64,000 nucleotides of DNA from Colwellia ponticola (GTDB lineage: Bacteria > Pseudomonadota > Gammaproteobacteria > Enterobacterales > Alteromonadaceae): the NCBI RefSeq assembly GCF_005885605.1, contig NZ_SZVP01000001.1, positions 124,001 to 188,000 on the forward strand. Direction: 5' to 3'. Position numbers and translations under genes: made by a program. A model generated the notes under the pieces. It was not told where the DNA came from. It saw nothing but the letters and a program-made list of their open reading frames with translations, and ran no database searches. Shown piece after piece: positions 36,239 to 47,075 of the stretch; within the stretch, counting starts at the first letter, position 1; each line of letters opens with the position of its first letter.

Positions 36239-37279
36239 ATGACAGTCAAACGCTACTTATTTTATATTGCCCACAACTATGCCTTTGAAATATTAAGACC
36301 ATTACAACAAGCAATATGGGCAAATGGAGATGAAGTCAAATGGCTTGCTGTTGGTAAAGAAGTTTCTCTAAATTACTTTAGCAATGAAGAAACTTTACTC
36401 AGCACAATTGATGAGGCAAGGGCTTTTAATCCTGATGCCAGTTTTGCCCCAGGTAATGAAATACCACACTTTATTCCCGGATTAAAAGTACAGGTTTTTC
36501 ATGGTCTTGAATGGAAAAAAAAAGGGCATTTCGTTATCCGTGGTTTTTTTGACCTGTATTGCACTCATGGCCCTGCTACAACCAGTCGGTTTAATCAATT
36601 AGCAGATAAACATGGTTATTTTGATGTAGTCGAAACGGGTTGGCCAAAACTAGACTATTTATTTACGACACCTGCGATGCCTATTAGAGAACAGGTCATA
36701 AAGCAGAAGAAGATCATATTATACGCACCAACATTTTCTCCCACATTAACTTCTGCACCTGAGCTATTTGAAGAAATACAACGTTTAAGTAAAACAAAAG
36801 CACATCATTGGCTAATAAAATTTCATCCTAAGATGGCAAAAATATGGTGTGAAAAATATCAAAAACTACTAGCTGATAATGTAGAAATAATTGAAAGTGC
36901 TAGTATTAATGAACTTTTACAAACAGCTGATATTATGGTGTCTGATACGTCCTCAGTTATTGGTGAGTTCTCATTGCTAAATAAAGCTATTGTTAGCTTG
37001 AACAATAAAGAACCAGGTGATTATTTAATAAACATTAGCGACGCAAAAGATTTAGCACAAGCTATTGATAAAGCTTTAACACCCTCTACAAATTTAAAAG
37101 CTGCAATAAAAGCTTACGCTAATGATTTACACCCTTATCATGATGGGCAAGCAGCGGCGCGTATATTATCAGCAACACAACAGCTATTGTCACATGGAAA
37201 AAAAGCACAGAAAAATACACCTTGGAATATTTTTCGTAACTTAAAGCAACGAAAAAAATTAAACTATTGGCGACTTTAA
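36239..37279 (+). CDS. CDP-glycerol glycerophosphotransferase family protein (TagB-like)
   Basis: A 346-residue GT-B-fold enzyme expected to transfer glycerol phosphate from CDP-glycerol. Motifs visible are VQVFHGLEWKKKGHF, YCTHGPATTSRF, ETGWPKLDYLF, YAPTFSPTLTSAPEL, WLIKFHPKMAK and the ISDTSSV-like MVSDTSSVIGEFSLLNK, the order seen in TagB/TagF proteins. It lacks membrane segments. It is probably cotranscribed with tagD, 18 bp apart. The acceptor is likely the polysaccharide made by this region; this is inferred. Confidence 0.85.
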   Translation: MTVKRYLFYIAHNYAFEILRPLQQAIWANGDEVKWLAVGKEVSLNYFSNEETLLSTIDEARAFNPDASFAPGNEIPHFIPGLKVQVFHGLEWKKKGHFVIRGFFDLYCTHGPATTSRFNQLADKHGYFDVVETGWPKLDYLFTTPAMPIREQVIKQKKIILYAPTFSPTLTSAPELFEEIQRLSKTKAHHWLIKFHPKMAKIWCEKYQKLLADNVEIIESASINELLQTADIMVSDTSSVIGEFSLLNKAIVSLNNKEPGDYLINISDAKDLAQAIDKALTPSTNLKAAIKAYANDLHPYHDGQAAARILSATQQLLSHGKKAQKNTPWNIFRNLKQRKKLNYWRL

Positions 37280-37518
37280 CGGTTCATTCACCGTTGAATA
37301 TAACCTATAAAACTAAAGTAGATGATTAAAGCTATTGACACTACTTAGGTAAATGCGTTACTAATAGTACACTGAATAATTTCTTACTTAAAAAGAATAT
37401 TTATTAACTTATTATGCATCTTTTTTTACGTAATACTTAGCTAAGTATTTGTTAAATCTTAATACGTAAATATTCATTGTGTTGATAAAAATCCGCTAAT
37501 AAAACAAAACGAAACAAA
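37280..37518 (+). promoter_or_regulatory. leu operon upstream region with perfect 18-bp palindrome
   Basis: The AT-rich region upstream of the leu leader holds a perfect palindrome, AATACTTAGCTAAGTATT (37432-37449). A weak promoter-like TTGTTA (37449-37454) and TATTCA (37471-37476) with a 16-bp spacer begins at its right edge. An operator role is inferred from this position. Confidence 0.45.
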
Positions 37519-37581
37519 ATGACTACATTGATTAAGTACATTAAAAAAAATCTCCTCCTCGCACTCATCGTGCGCGGCTAG
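37519..37581 (+). CDS. leuL: leu operon leader peptide
   Basis: A 20-codon reading frame (ATG 37519, TAG 37579-37581) ahead of leuA. Five of its codons are leucine, with CTC-CTC-CTC at 37552-37560 followed by GCA-CTC. CTC and TTG look rare against the TTA-rich codon use of the neighbouring genes. It ends VRG, like the enterobacterial LeuL's internal RG. Ribosome stalling here at low Leu-tRNA would control the attenuator just downstream. It is far too short for standard gene finding; identity rests on context and codon content. Confidence 0.85.
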   Translation: MTTLIKYIKKNLLLALIVRG

Positions 37582-37664
37582 GTTTTATTGCTTCTTCAAA
37601 CGTCTATATATTGATATTAAGTAGAAATTAATTAAAACCCGCGCTAATACTCGCGGGTTTTTTT
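37572..37664 (+). terminator. leu attenuator with alternative antiterminator pairing
   Basis: Terminator: AAAACCCGCG (37634-37643), loop of 8, CGCGGGTTTT (37652-37661), T-run to 37664. Antiterminator: GCGCGG (37572-37577) and GTTTTA (37582-37587) together pair exactly with TAAAACCCGCGC (37633-37644), leaving a 4-nt bulge at the leader's stop codon. A small hairpin GCAC-TCATC-GTGC (37561-37573) competes for the first arm. Confidence 0.82.
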
Positions 37665-37727
37665 ATGTCCGCATTTAGTCGTACAATTGTCCCGCAGACA
37701 TCTGCAAAGCTTTACAAGGATAAGAAA

Positions 37728-39308
37728 ATGAGCAACCCACATTTTAATAATGATCAAGTGATAATTTTTGATACCACCTTACGTGATGGTGAACAGGCAT
37801 TAAATGCCAGTTTATCAGTACATGAAAAATTACAAATAGCCTTAGCTATTGAACGTTTAGGTGTAGACGTAATGGAAGTCGGCTTTCCGGTTTCTTCTCC
37901 TGGTGATTTTGAGTCTGTACAGCAAATTGCCCGCACTATCAAAAATGCCCGTGTTTGTGGTTTAGCCCGCGCGGTAGAGGCAGATATTGATGCCTGTGGT
38001 CAAGCCCTAAAAGTGGCTGATCAATTTCGTATTCATACTTTTATTTCTACCTCTGATGTACATGTACAACAAAAGTTAAAAAAAGAGTTTGCTGATGTTG
38101 AAGCCATGGCAATTCATGCAGTTAAACATGCTAGAAAATACACTGACGACGTTGAATTTTCTTGTGAAGATGCCGGTCGTACCCCCATTGATAACTTATG
38201 CCGTATGGTTGAGAGTGCCATTAAAGCTGGCGCTACTACAGTCAATATTCCAGATACTGTGGGTTATACCTTACCTTTTGAATTTCAAGGTATTATCACT
38301 GACTTATTTAACCGTGTACCTAATATTGACCAAGCGATAATCTCAGTACATTGTCATAACGATTTAGGTTTAGCGGTTGCTAACTCGATGGCTGCTGTAC
38401 AAGCAGGCGCGCGTCAAATTGAATGTACTATTAACGGTATTGGTGAGCGTGCCGGTAACTGTTCATTAGAAGAAGTGGCGATGATCATGCAAACTCGTCA
38501 GGCGTTGTTGGGGGTAAAAACGAATATCAATCACCAAGAAATCGCTCGAGTATCTAAGTTAGTTAGTACGGTTTGTAATATGCCAGTGCAGTTAAACAAA
38601 GCCATTGTGGGTGGTAACGCCTTTAGTCACTCGTCAGGTATTCATCAAGATGGTATGTTAAAAGCCAGCAATACTTACGAAATTATGACACCTGAAAGTG
38701 TCGGTATTGCCAAAACTAAATTAAATTTAACGTCTCGTAGTGGGCGTCATGTGATCAAGCACCGCATGGAAAGCTTAGGTTATCAAGAAAGTGATTATGA
38801 AATTGAAGAGTTATACGCTGATTTCTTAACGTTAGCAGACAAAAAAGGCCAAGTATTTGATGATGATTTAGAGGCATTAGTCTTTAAATTACAGCAAAAA
38901 GATTTAGAAGATCACTTTATATTAGACACTATTAACGTGCAATGTGGTGATGGCGACTTTGCTACCGCTAGTATCAAGCTTATTTCAGGTAAAGCCTCTG
39001 ATGATAAAGGCAATAGTAAAATTCACGCTGCGACCGGTAATGGTCCTGTAGATGCGCTTTATCAAGCGATTAAACAAAGTGTTGATATTGACTTTGAAGT
39101 CAGTGATTACAAAATATCAAACAAAGGCTCGGGTGAAGATGGTTTAGGCCAAGCCGATTTAGTCATCACCTGGCAAGGTCGAAATTTTCATGGTTACGGC
39201 CTAGAAACTGATGTCATTGAAGCATCAGGACAAGCATTAATTAATGCCCTAAATAGCATTCATAGAGCCATGACCATTGCCGATTTAAAGTCAGCAAAAA
39301 AAGTTTAG
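37728..39308 (+). CDS. leuA: 2-isopropylmalate synthase
   Basis: Condenses 2-ketoisovalerate and acetyl-CoA, the first committed step of leucine synthesis. I start at ATG 37728 (SD AAGGATAAG), giving 526 residues with [15 protein letters not shown] at the N-terminus as in E. coli. The ATG at 37665 is inside the attenuator's T-run and is unlikely. Motifs are DTTLRDGEQ, the metal-binding [12 protein letters not shown], and [16 protein letters not shown], followed by a C-terminal regulatory domain for leucine feedback (about 390-520). Confidence 0.97.
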   Translation: MSNPHFNNDQVIIFDTTLRDGEQALNASLSVHEKLQIALAIERLGVDVMEVGFPVSSPGDFESVQQIARTIKNARVCGLARAVEADIDACGQALKVADQFRIHTFISTSDVHVQQKLKKEFADVEAMAIHAVKHARKYTDDVEFSCEDAGRTPIDNLCRMVESAIKAGATTVNIPDTVGYTLPFEFQGIITDLFNRVPNIDQAIISVHCHNDLGLAVANSMAAVQAGARQIECTINGIGERAGNCSLEEVAMIMQTRQALLGVKTNINHQEIARVSKLVSTVCNMPVQLNKAIVGGNAFSHSSGIHQDGMLKASNTYEIMTPESVGIAKTKLNLTSRSGRHVIKHRMESLGYQESDYEIEELYADFLTLADKKGQVFDDDLEALVFKLQQKDLEDHFILDTINVQCGDGDFATASIKLISGKASDDKGNSKIHAATGNGPVDALYQAIKQSVDIDFEVSDYKISNKGSGEDGLGQADLVITWQGRNFHGYGLETDVIEASGQALINALNSIHRAMTIADLKSAKKV

Positions 39309-39374
39309 TCGCATTACCAAAAAGATAATAAATATAAACGAATAATAGCGAATAAATCGCTAGAGAGTATCTAA

Positions 39375-40481
<1,107 letters not shown>

Positions 40482-40482
40482 A

Positions 40483-41898
40483 ATGACATCTTCTACCCCA
40501 AAAACCATGTATGAAAAATTATGGCAAAGCCACTTAGTTGAAGACACTGAAGGGCAAACACCATTATTGTATGTTGACCGTCACCTAATTCATGAAGTGA
40601 CTTCACCACAAGCCTTTGCTAACTTACGTTTTCATAATCGCCCTGTACGTCAACCTAAACGTACTATTGGCACCATGGATCATAATATTTCAACTCGCTC
40701 AATTGAACTTAATGCTGCGGGCGAAGGCGCTGCGAATCAATTGCGCGCGTTAGCCGTAAACTGTAAAGAATTTGGCATCGAGCTATTCGATATGGGTCAT
40801 AAAAATCAAGGTATTGCGCACGTTATTGCGCCTGAATTAGGCATAAGCTTACCAGGTACTATTATTGTTTGTGGTGACTCACATACCGCCACCCATGGCG
40901 CTTTTGGTGCGCTGGCCTTTGGTATTGGCACCTCTGAAGTTGAGCATGTGCTTGCTACGCAGACTTTACGTCAAAATAAAGCAAAAACCATGAAGGTTGA
41001 AGTAGTAGGTAAAGTCGGTACTGGCATTAGCGCTAAAGATATTATCTTAGCAATTATTGGCCAAGCAGGTAGTGCTAGCGCAACAGGTCATGTTGTTGAA
41101 TACTGCGGTGAAGCTATTGAAGCGCTTAGTATGGAAGAGCGCATGACAGTATGTAACATGAGTATCGAATTTGGCGCTAAAGCGGGCTTAATTGCACCTG
41201 ACCAAACAACCTTTGATTATGTTGAAGGTAAAGAATACGCACCAAAAGGTGAAGTATTCGCACAAGCAGTAGCCGATTGGAAAAAATTAAAATCTGATGA
41301 TGGCGCAATATTTGACACCACAATAACCATTCAAGCTAAAGATATTAAAGCACAAGTCACTTGGGGTACTAACCCAGGACAAGTAACAAGTGTTGATGGT
41401 TTTGTGCCATCACCAGATGATTATAGCGATCCCGCTGATAAAGACTCTTGTATTAGCGCACTTAATTACATGGACTTAGCCGCGGGCACTAAAATCACAG
41501 ATATTCACGTTAACAAAGTATTTATTGGTTCATGTACTAACTCACGTATTGAAGATTTACGCGCTGCTGCCGGTGTTGTACAAAAATACTCAGGTCAGAA
41601 AGTGGTCGACAGTGTAACGGCCATTATTGTTCCAGGCTCTTACCGCGTAAAAGTACAAGCAGAAAGTGAAGGCTTAGATAAAATATTCACTGATGCTGGT
41701 TTTGAATGGCGCTTACCTGGCTGTTCTATGTGTTTAGGTATGAACGATGATGTACTTGACGAGGGTGATCGTTGTGCTTCAACCAGTAACCGTAACTTTG
41801 AAGGTCGTCAAGGTCGTGGTAGTCGCACGCACTTAGTTAGCCCTGAAATGGCAGCAGCCGCCGCTATCACAGGTCACTTTGTTGACTTAAACGCATAA
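40483..41898 (+). CDS. leuC: 3-isopropylmalate dehydratase large subunit
   Basis: Aconitase-family [4Fe-4S] enzyme that works with LeuD to isomerise 2- to 3-isopropylmalate. The 471 residues include ICGDSHT-like [18 protein letters not shown], and the three cluster ligands in [13 protein letters not shown] and GCSMCLGMN. The [27 protein letters not shown] ending is canonical. It starts 1 bp after the leuB stop, so translational coupling is likely. Confidence 0.98.
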   Translation: MTSSTPKTMYEKLWQSHLVEDTEGQTPLLYVDRHLIHEVTSPQAFANLRFHNRPVRQPKRTIGTMDHNISTRSIELNAAGEGAANQLRALAVNCKEFGIELFDMGHKNQGIAHVIAPELGISLPGTIIVCGDSHTATHGAFGALAFGIGTSEVEHVLATQTLRQNKAKTMKVEVVGKVGTGISAKDIILAIIGQAGSASATGHVVEYCGEAIEALSMEERMTVCNMSIEFGAKAGLIAPDQTTFDYVEGKEYAPKGEVFAQAVADWKKLKSDDGAIFDTTITIQAKDIKAQVTWGTNPGQVTSVDGFVPSPDDYSDPADKDSCISALNYMDLAAGTKITDIHVNKVFIGSCTNSRIEDLRAAAGVVQKYSGQKVVDSVTAIIVPGSYRVKVQAESEGLDKIFTDAGFEWRLPGCSMCLGMNDDVLDEGDRCASTSNRNFEGRQGRGSRTHLVSPEMAAAAAITGHFVDLNA

Positions 41899-41916
41899 CC
41901 ACCGAGGAAAAATATA

Positions 41917-42513
41917 ATGGAAAAATTTAACACACATACCGGTTTGGTTGTGCCACTAGATATCGCGAATATTGATACCGATCAAATTATCCCAAAACAG
42001 TTTTTACAAAAAACTGAGCGCTTAGGTTTTGGCATCAACTTATTTCACGATAGACGCTACCTTGATGCCGCGGGCACAAAGCCTAACCCTGATTTTGTGC
42101 TCAACAAGCCAGAATATAAAGAGGCTACCATTTTATTAGCTGGTGAAAACTTTGGCTGTGGTTCAAGCCGCGAGCATGCGCCTTGGGCATTACAGCAGTA
42201 TGGTTTTAGAGTGGTTATTGCTTCAAGTTTTGCTGATATTTTTTACGGTAATAGTATCAACATCGGCCTTTTACCTATCACTTTAGCTGAGGATGAAATC
42301 GCCCAATTATTTAAACTTGCTCCTAATGCGCAATTAACCCTTACCGTTGATTTACCTAATAACACAGTTACCTGTGGTGATTTAAGCTTTAAATTTAGCT
42401 TGAGTAAATTTCAACAGTACAGCTTAGAAAACGGTGTTGATAGTGTTGGTTGGACGTTAAATAAGCTTGAGACTATTGAAGCGTTTGAAGCAAACATGCC
42501 CGCTTGGCAGTAA
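41917..42513 (+). CDS. leuD: 3-isopropylmalate dehydratase small subunit
   Basis: Swivelling-domain partner of LeuC. The 198 residues contain [43 protein letters not shown] and the [19 protein letters not shown] motif, all diagnostic. SD GAGGAAAA lies eight bases before the ATG. It is last in the operon, 18 bp after leuC, and a strong terminator follows 37 bp past its stop. Confidence 0.98.
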   Translation: MEKFNTHTGLVVPLDIANIDTDQIIPKQFLQKTERLGFGINLFHDRRYLDAAGTKPNPDFVLNKPEYKEATILLAGENFGCGSSREHAPWALQQYGFRVVIASSFADIFYGNSINIGLLPITLAEDEIAQLFKLAPNAQLTLTVDLPNNTVTCGDLSFKFSLSKFQQYSLENGVDSVGWTLNKLETIEAFEANMPAWQ

Positions 42514-42550
42514 TTAGCTAAACAACAACTAAGCTACTTAGTTAAAAAAT

Positions 42551-42585
42551 AAAGCCCCGATAAATACAATTTATCGGGGCTTTTT
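42551..42585 (+). terminator. Intrinsic terminator of the leu operon
   Basis: Perfect 14-bp stem AAAGCCCCGATAAA (42551-42564) / TTTATCGGGGCTTT (42570-42583), loop TACAA, then T-run. Confidence 0.95.
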
Positions 42586-42657
42586 ACTAGCCATTTAAAA
42601 GCCAAATCGGACATGACGCTGCTTACTTGGGGGGAATCGTATTTGTCATGCGATTAC

Positions 42658-42726
42658 GTAGGTCGGCCTTTAGGCCGTCAAAAACCATCAAAAAATATTA
42701 GCGTGATGGCCTGAAGGCCAACCTAC
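42658..42726. repeat. REP-like inverted repeat
   Basis: Two 23-bp arms, 42658-42680 and 42704-42726, are reverse complements at 20 of 23 positions, with a 23-bp AT-rich spacer. Each arm also contains its own short dyad around GGCCTNNAGGCC. The layout is that of a paired REP/BIME unit, placed between the leu terminator and the gspA stop. Confidence 0.75.
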
Positions 42727-42773
42727 ACGACACTCATAAGCCTTAAAAAAATAAAGATATTGAACCACCGAGC

Positions 42774-44378
42774 TTACCAGTTGGTTAATGCTGGCAGCGA
42801 AAACTGTTCACCTTTGAACGAAAGAATAACTTGTTGAGGTAATATTTTATCAACCCTTAAATCATCATTGATCTGATCCCCCTCATAACGATCACGACCA
42901 TTGACCGTTACCCACCCCTGACCATCAGAGCTATAGATATGTTGTTCAAATTGTAAACTTGGTAAGGCATTTTGTAGCTTTGCTGACAGTTGAGATAATG
43001 GCTTAACACCGATAGTTTCATCCTTACCAACCGCTAATAAGTTAACATCAGCCTGATCATTATTATTTAGCTTGCTCGCTATTTTATGGTCGGTTGCAGT
43101 TTCAGCAATGGCCGCTTGAAAACGTGCCAATAAATCATTAGAAACCCCCTCAGCTTGAGTCACCTGATAGTTTATCGCTTCTTTTTGTCTATTTGGTTTA
43201 GCGGCACTAACCATTAAAGCCCCATCAGGCTCATTTGTTATATCACCACCCGTGAGCTTTTTCATCGGTAATACTTTTAACGTTTCTTGCTGCACTGGGT
43301 CATTAGTATCTGCTTTCACTAGCGCAAAATTTTCACTCTGAGCAAACCTGACTTGCTCAGCTTCGTTTAGTGCTGTCTTATCTTGCTCAGTGTTTGAGTA
43401 TGCTGTGCTTAGCGTTACTTTATTAGTAGCTGGGATTGTACTAACAACAGGCTCAACAGCTGTTTGACGTTCTCCCCACCAAAAACCTGCTAGCGCAAAA
43501 AAAACGGCAACAGTTAATAGCGTTGCAAAAAGTAATACCCCATTATAATTAGTCTTATTAGCGGTTAAGTCATCGCCTAAGGCTCGAACCGCCGCAGCCA
43601 TAACAGTCTTTTTATTCACCACACTATCATTTTGATTATACGCCAGCAGCAATGCACTATGACAAAGCAAGTTAGTTAGTCTTGGTATGCCCTGGGATAG
43701 TTGGTGAATTTTAGCTAATGCCCCTTTATCAAAAAGTGCTCTGGTGCAATTAGCAACCGCTAAGCGATGTTGAATATATTGGTTTAATTCAAGCTTAGTT
43801 AATGGCATTAAATGATATCTAGCGGTAATACGCTGCGCTAATTGTCGTAAATCACGTCGCTGCAGGAGTTGCTGTAACTCTGGTTGGCCAATTAAAATCA
43901 CCTGTAATAGTTTTTTGGTATTCGTTTCTAAATTGGTTAATAAACGTAATTGTTCAAGTACCTCAGGTTGTAAGTGCTGAGCTTCATCAATAATCAGTAA
44001 AGTGTTGATATCATTTTGATGGTTTTTAAGCAGTTTTTCTGAAATTTTATCAGTGAGTGTTTTTAAGCTCGCCTCGGTTTTTCGATAACGAATTTTTAAC
44101 TCATCACACAACGTTGCCAGTAACTCTTTGCTAGATAAGGTTGGATTTAAAATAAACGCTGCTTGTGTATTTACGGGTAACTGCGCCATTAAACATCGGC
44201 TTATCGTCGTTTTTCCTGTGCCTACTTCACCGGTTAATAAAGCAAAACCACCTGTTTCCCCTAAACCGTACGTCAAATGGGATAAGGCTTCCCTATGACG
44301 ATCACTCATAAACAAATAATTAGGATCGGGTGAGATTGAAAAAGGTAAATCACTTAATGAAAAAAAATTGCGATACAT
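42774..44378 (-). CDS. GspA-GspB fusion: ExeA-type AAA+ ATPase with GspB C-terminal domain
   Basis: Type II secretion accessory protein that in Aeromonas (ExeA with ExeB) helps the secretin cross peptidoglycan. Residues 1-270 are the ExeA ATPase: MYRNFFSLSDLPFSISPDP, Walker A GEVGTGKT (50-57), Walker B LLIIDEAQ (ending 134), and GIPRLTNLLCHSALL. A membrane segment follows at about 281-301, then a long low-complexity linker. The last 90 residues, with GQGWVTVNGRDRYEGDQI and PQQVILSFKGEQF, match the GspB C-terminal domain. I see no peptidoglycan-binding domain, so two partners appear joined in one 534-residue chain. No other gsp genes are in the window. Confidence 0.82.
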   Translation of the reverse strand: MYRNFFSLSDLPFSISPDPNYLFMSDRHREALSHLTYGLGETGGFALLTGEVGTGKTTISRCLMAQLPVNTQAAFILNPTLSSKELLATLCDELKIRYRKTEASLKTLTDKISEKLLKNHQNDINTLLIIDEAQHLQPEVLEQLRLLTNLETNTKKLLQVILIGQPELQQLLQRRDLRQLAQRITARYHLMPLTKLELNQYIQHRLAVANCTRALFDKGALAKIHQLSQGIPRLTNLLCHSALLLAYNQNDSVVNKKTVMAAAVRALGDDLTANKTNYNGVLLFATLLTVAVFFALAGFWWGERQTAVEPVVSTIPATNKVTLSTAYSNTEQDKTALNEAEQVRFAQSENFALVKADTNDPVQQETLKVLPMKKLTGGDITNEPDGALMVSAAKPNRQKEAINYQVTQAEGVSNDLLARFQAAIAETATDHKIASKLNNNDQADVNLLAVGKDETIGVKPLSQLSAKLQNALPSLQFEQHIYSSDGQGWVTVNGRDRYEGDQINDDLRVDKILPQQVILSFKGEQFSLPALTNW

Positions 44379-44592
44379 AAGGTGCGCTAAGAAAAAAGTG
44401 TAACTACAAAATTAACTGCTTGCTTCCTATATGTCAAAGCGTTAACGCTTTAACATTGAATAAATTATGTAAATCAATAACGCAGTAATAGCTTGTTTTA
44501 ACCTACAAAAATGGTCATATAATTAGTGAGATGGTATTATTTTCTTATGATACACTTTCATTAATATTATTTGCTTTATTTTGGATAGAACC

Positions 44593-45948
44593 TTGTTAAC
44601 CAGTAACGCTGAAATTAAACATAACCAACTTAATACCTATCTAGTTGGCGGCGCTGTGCGCGATAAGCTACTTAACCGCCCTGTTAAAGATAAGGATTAC
44701 TTAGTGGTAGGCGCTAGCATTGAGCAAATGAAAAGTTTAGGTTATCAACAAGTCGGTAATGATTTCCCTGTTTTTTTACACCCAAAAACTAAAGAAGAAT
44801 ATGCGCTAGCTCGCACAGAACGTAAAAAAGGCCAAGGCTACACCGGTTTTAGCTGTTACTTCGCCCCTGATGTGACTATTGAAGACGATTTAAAACGTCG
44901 AGATTTAACCGTCAATGCCATGGCAATGGATGATAATGGCAACATAATTGATCCCTACAATGGCCAACAAGATCTTAACGATCGTATTTTACGCCATGTC
45001 AGTGATGCTTTTACTGAAGATCCTTTACGTGTGCTTCGCGTTGCCCGTTTTGCTGCTCGTTATCATAAATACGGTTTTACCATCGCCGACGAAACGCTAG
45101 AACTCATGCAAACAATCAGTGCGAGTGGCGAGTTAAAAAGCTTAACGCCTGAGCGCGTTTGGCGAGAAATGCAATTAAGCTTAGCTGATGGCGGCGCTAG
45201 CGCTGACATTTATTCAGGTAATCCTGAAATCTTCTTTGAAGTATTACATCAATGCCATGCCTTAGCAGAATTATGGCCAGAGTTAGATATTTTATGGGGT
45301 ATACCTAACCCTGCTCTTTGGCATCCTGAAATATGTAGCGGTACACATACCATGATGGTGTTGCAACAAGCTGTTTTACAAACCGAGCCGATGCCTGAAA
45401 AGCAAAATGATCATAAAATAGCAATACGCTTTGCCGCCCTATGTCACGATTTAGGAAAAGGGCTTACCCTAGAAAACTTATTACCCAGTCACAAAGGTCA
45501 TGAAAAAGCAGGTTTACCCTTGGTCGAAAAAATTGCTAAACAATTAAAAGTGCCTGTACATTATAAACAACTTGCTTTGAAGGTTTGTGAGTTTCATTTA
45601 CATTGTCATAAAGCCTTTGAACTAAAAGCTAGTACGCTGTTAAAAATGTTTAATCAACTTGATATTTGGCGAAAGCCGCAAGAGTATGATTATTTTTTAA
45701 TGGCTTGTAAATCCGACTTCTTAGGGCGCTTAGGCTTTGAAGATCGCCCTTATCCACAAGAGCAATACTTACAAGCAGCAGCAAAAGCAGCGAGAGAAGT
45801 GACTGCTAAAAGCTTTGTTGAGCAAGGTTTACAAGGAACTTTGATAAAAGCAGCTATGGCTGAAGCGCGTTTAAACGCCATTGTAAAAGTCAAAGCCGAT
45901 TATGCCCACTTAAACCCTACACCACCTAAAAAAGTTGTTATTAAGTAA
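44593..45948 (+). CDS. cca: Multifunctional CCA tRNA nucleotidyltransferase
   Basis: Adds or repairs the 3' CCA of tRNA. The class II head shows YLVGGAVRDKLLNRPVKDKDYLVVG, ALARTERKKGQGYTGF, DLKRRDLTVNAMA, and RVLRVARFAARY. A C-terminal HD domain (FAALCHDLGKG) gives the phosphohydrolase activity of the long type. No ATG precedes YLVGG. TTG 44593 has GGATAGA seven bases upstream and is my choice (451 residues); TTG 44581 is the alternative. In E. coli cca directly follows ygiM; here 20 kb intervenes. Confidence 0.95.
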   Translation: MLTSNAEIKHNQLNTYLVGGAVRDKLLNRPVKDKDYLVVGASIEQMKSLGYQQVGNDFPVFLHPKTKEEYALARTERKKGQGYTGFSCYFAPDVTIEDDLKRRDLTVNAMAMDDNGNIIDPYNGQQDLNDRILRHVSDAFTEDPLRVLRVARFAARYHKYGFTIADETLELMQTISASGELKSLTPERVWREMQLSLADGGASADIYSGNPEIFFEVLHQCHALAELWPELDILWGIPNPALWHPEICSGTHTMMVLQQAVLQTEPMPEKQNDHKIAIRFAALCHDLGKGLTLENLLPSHKGHEKAGLPLVEKIAKQLKVPVHYKQLALKVCEFHLHCHKAFELKASTLLKMFNQLDIWRKPQEYDYFLMACKSDFLGRLGFEDRPYPQEQYLQAAAKAAREVTAKSFVEQGLQGTLIKAAMAEARLNAIVKVKADYAHLNPTPPKKVVIK

Positions 45949-45991
45949 GGCTATGAACTGCTTAGTTAGAGAGTTTAACGCTGACTTATTT

Positions 45992-46624
45992 CTAACTGAC
46001 TTCAGGTTTATCAATAGTTCTAAAGGTTAGGTTTATTCGTGGCTCAGATACTTTTTTCGTGGGTGGTAAACGGTGTAGCCAATGTTGTTGTGTTGCCCCT
46101 TTCATCACTAACAAGCTGCCCGGTTTAAGCGATAGCGCAACCACTTGCTTTGACTCTTTATGTTTAAAGGCAAACTTACGTTCTACGCCAAAACTTAATG
46201 AGGCAATAGCTCCCTGCTTTGCTAATTCGGTTTCACCATCACTGTGCCAAGCCATGCCCTCTTCACCACTATGATAAAGATTTAATAAGCATGAGTTATA
46301 GCTCGCATTACTATGGTGCTCTACCAATTTCTTTAACGCTCTTAGCTCGTCAGTAAAGGGTAAAGACTGCTTAGTAACGCCTGAGTAACTATAGGAAAAA
46401 GGCTTGCCATTAAGCGTATCAGCGCACCAAGCCACTTTTCTTTTCGTAGCAATTATTTTCCCTAGCACCAAAGCTTGATCACAGCGCCAGTCAATGGTGC
46501 TGAGTAAGCGCTGAAAATAATGTTCGCTATCGCTAAGCGGCATAATTTCACCATAATAATGAACCACGCCATCATGAGGTAAAATATTAATAGGTTCATC
46601 AAGTAATGCTGAAAATAAATCCAT
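45992..46624 (-). CDS. AlkB-family DNA repair dioxygenase
   Basis: 2-oxoglutarate/Fe(II) dioxygenase expected to demethylate alkylated bases. The 210 residues contain NSCLLNLYHSGEEGMAWHSDGE, with the metal-binding H-x-D. The distal histidine is in TQQHWLHRLPPTKK, and the 2-oxoglutarate arginines are in RINLTFRTI. The domain order and SLSFGVERKFAFKHK stretch look closer to ALKBH2/3-like bacterial members than to E. coli AlkB. It is convergent with cca and upstream of no obvious partner; the VF530 gene lies 40 bp upstream on the same strand. Confidence 0.9.
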   Translation of the reverse strand: MDLFSALLDEPINILPHDGVVHYYGEIMPLSDSEHYFQRLLSTIDWRCDQALVLGKIIATKRKVAWCADTLNGKPFSYSYSGVTKQSLPFTDELRALKKLVEHHSNASYNSCLLNLYHSGEEGMAWHSDGETELAKQGAIASLSFGVERKFAFKHKESKQVVALSLKPGSLLVMKGATQQHWLHRLPPTKKVSEPRINLTFRTIDKPEVS

Positions 46625-46664
46625 GTTTCCCTCGCTTTAGCTAGGTATTACTAGTTACCCGTAA

Positions 46665-47075
46665 TTATCGGCCCCAAGGATTAGCAGGACTCGAATTGGC
46701 TGAGCGCTCACGCGTTTTTTTAGCCTGTTTAACGCGCAGTTCTTCTGCATCTTCAAGGCTAAGTTCTTTAGGAGGTCTTTGCTCTAATCCTGAAGGCACA
46801 ATACGATCACGCGGTGGTAATTCAAAATTAGCATCATCTGCTTTAGGCAAGCTGTTATATTGATACATATAAAAAGCTTCTACTTTCTCTTGCGCCCATG
46901 GCGTTTTCTTTAAAAATTTTAGGCTCGACTCAATACTAGGATTTTGCTTAAAGCAATTTAGGTTCATGTACGCGGCTAATATTTCAAAACCGTAATGATC
47001 AACTAACGTGGTTAATACCGTTTCAAGGCTAGTCCCGTGTAAAGGGTTATTTTTGTAAATATCTTTGTTACTCAT
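46665..47075 (-). CDS. VF530 (DUF2132) family protein
   Basis: A 136-residue protein with the VF530 signature [22 protein letters not shown], then [33 protein letters not shown]530 proteins are small helical folds described as DNA-binding; no defined role is known to me. The C-terminal 60 residues are a polar extension ([22 protein letters not shown]) ending ANPWGR. It is probably cotranscribed with the alkB-like gene 40 bp downstream, which may hint at a nucleic-acid role. Confidence 0.85.
   Translation of the reverse strand: MSNKDIYKNNPLHGTSLETVLTTLVDHYGFEILAAYMNLNCFKQNPSIESSLKFLKKTPWAQEKVEAFYMYQYNSLPKADDANFELPPRDRIVPSGLEQRPPKELSLEDAEELRVKQAKKTRERSANSSPANPWGR

Noticed and set aside
35825-37279. 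Wall teichoic acid synthesis, implying a Gram-positive source
   Set aside because: All surroundings are Gram-negative (Lpp, TolC, lipid A acyltransferase, Wzi), and no other teichoic genes are present. Decoration of a capsule is the better reading.
37665-37727. ATG at 37665 as the leuA start
   Set aside because: It is at the end of the attenuator T-run and adds 21 residues not typical of LeuA. ATG 37728 has a good Shine-Dalgarno and the family N-terminus.
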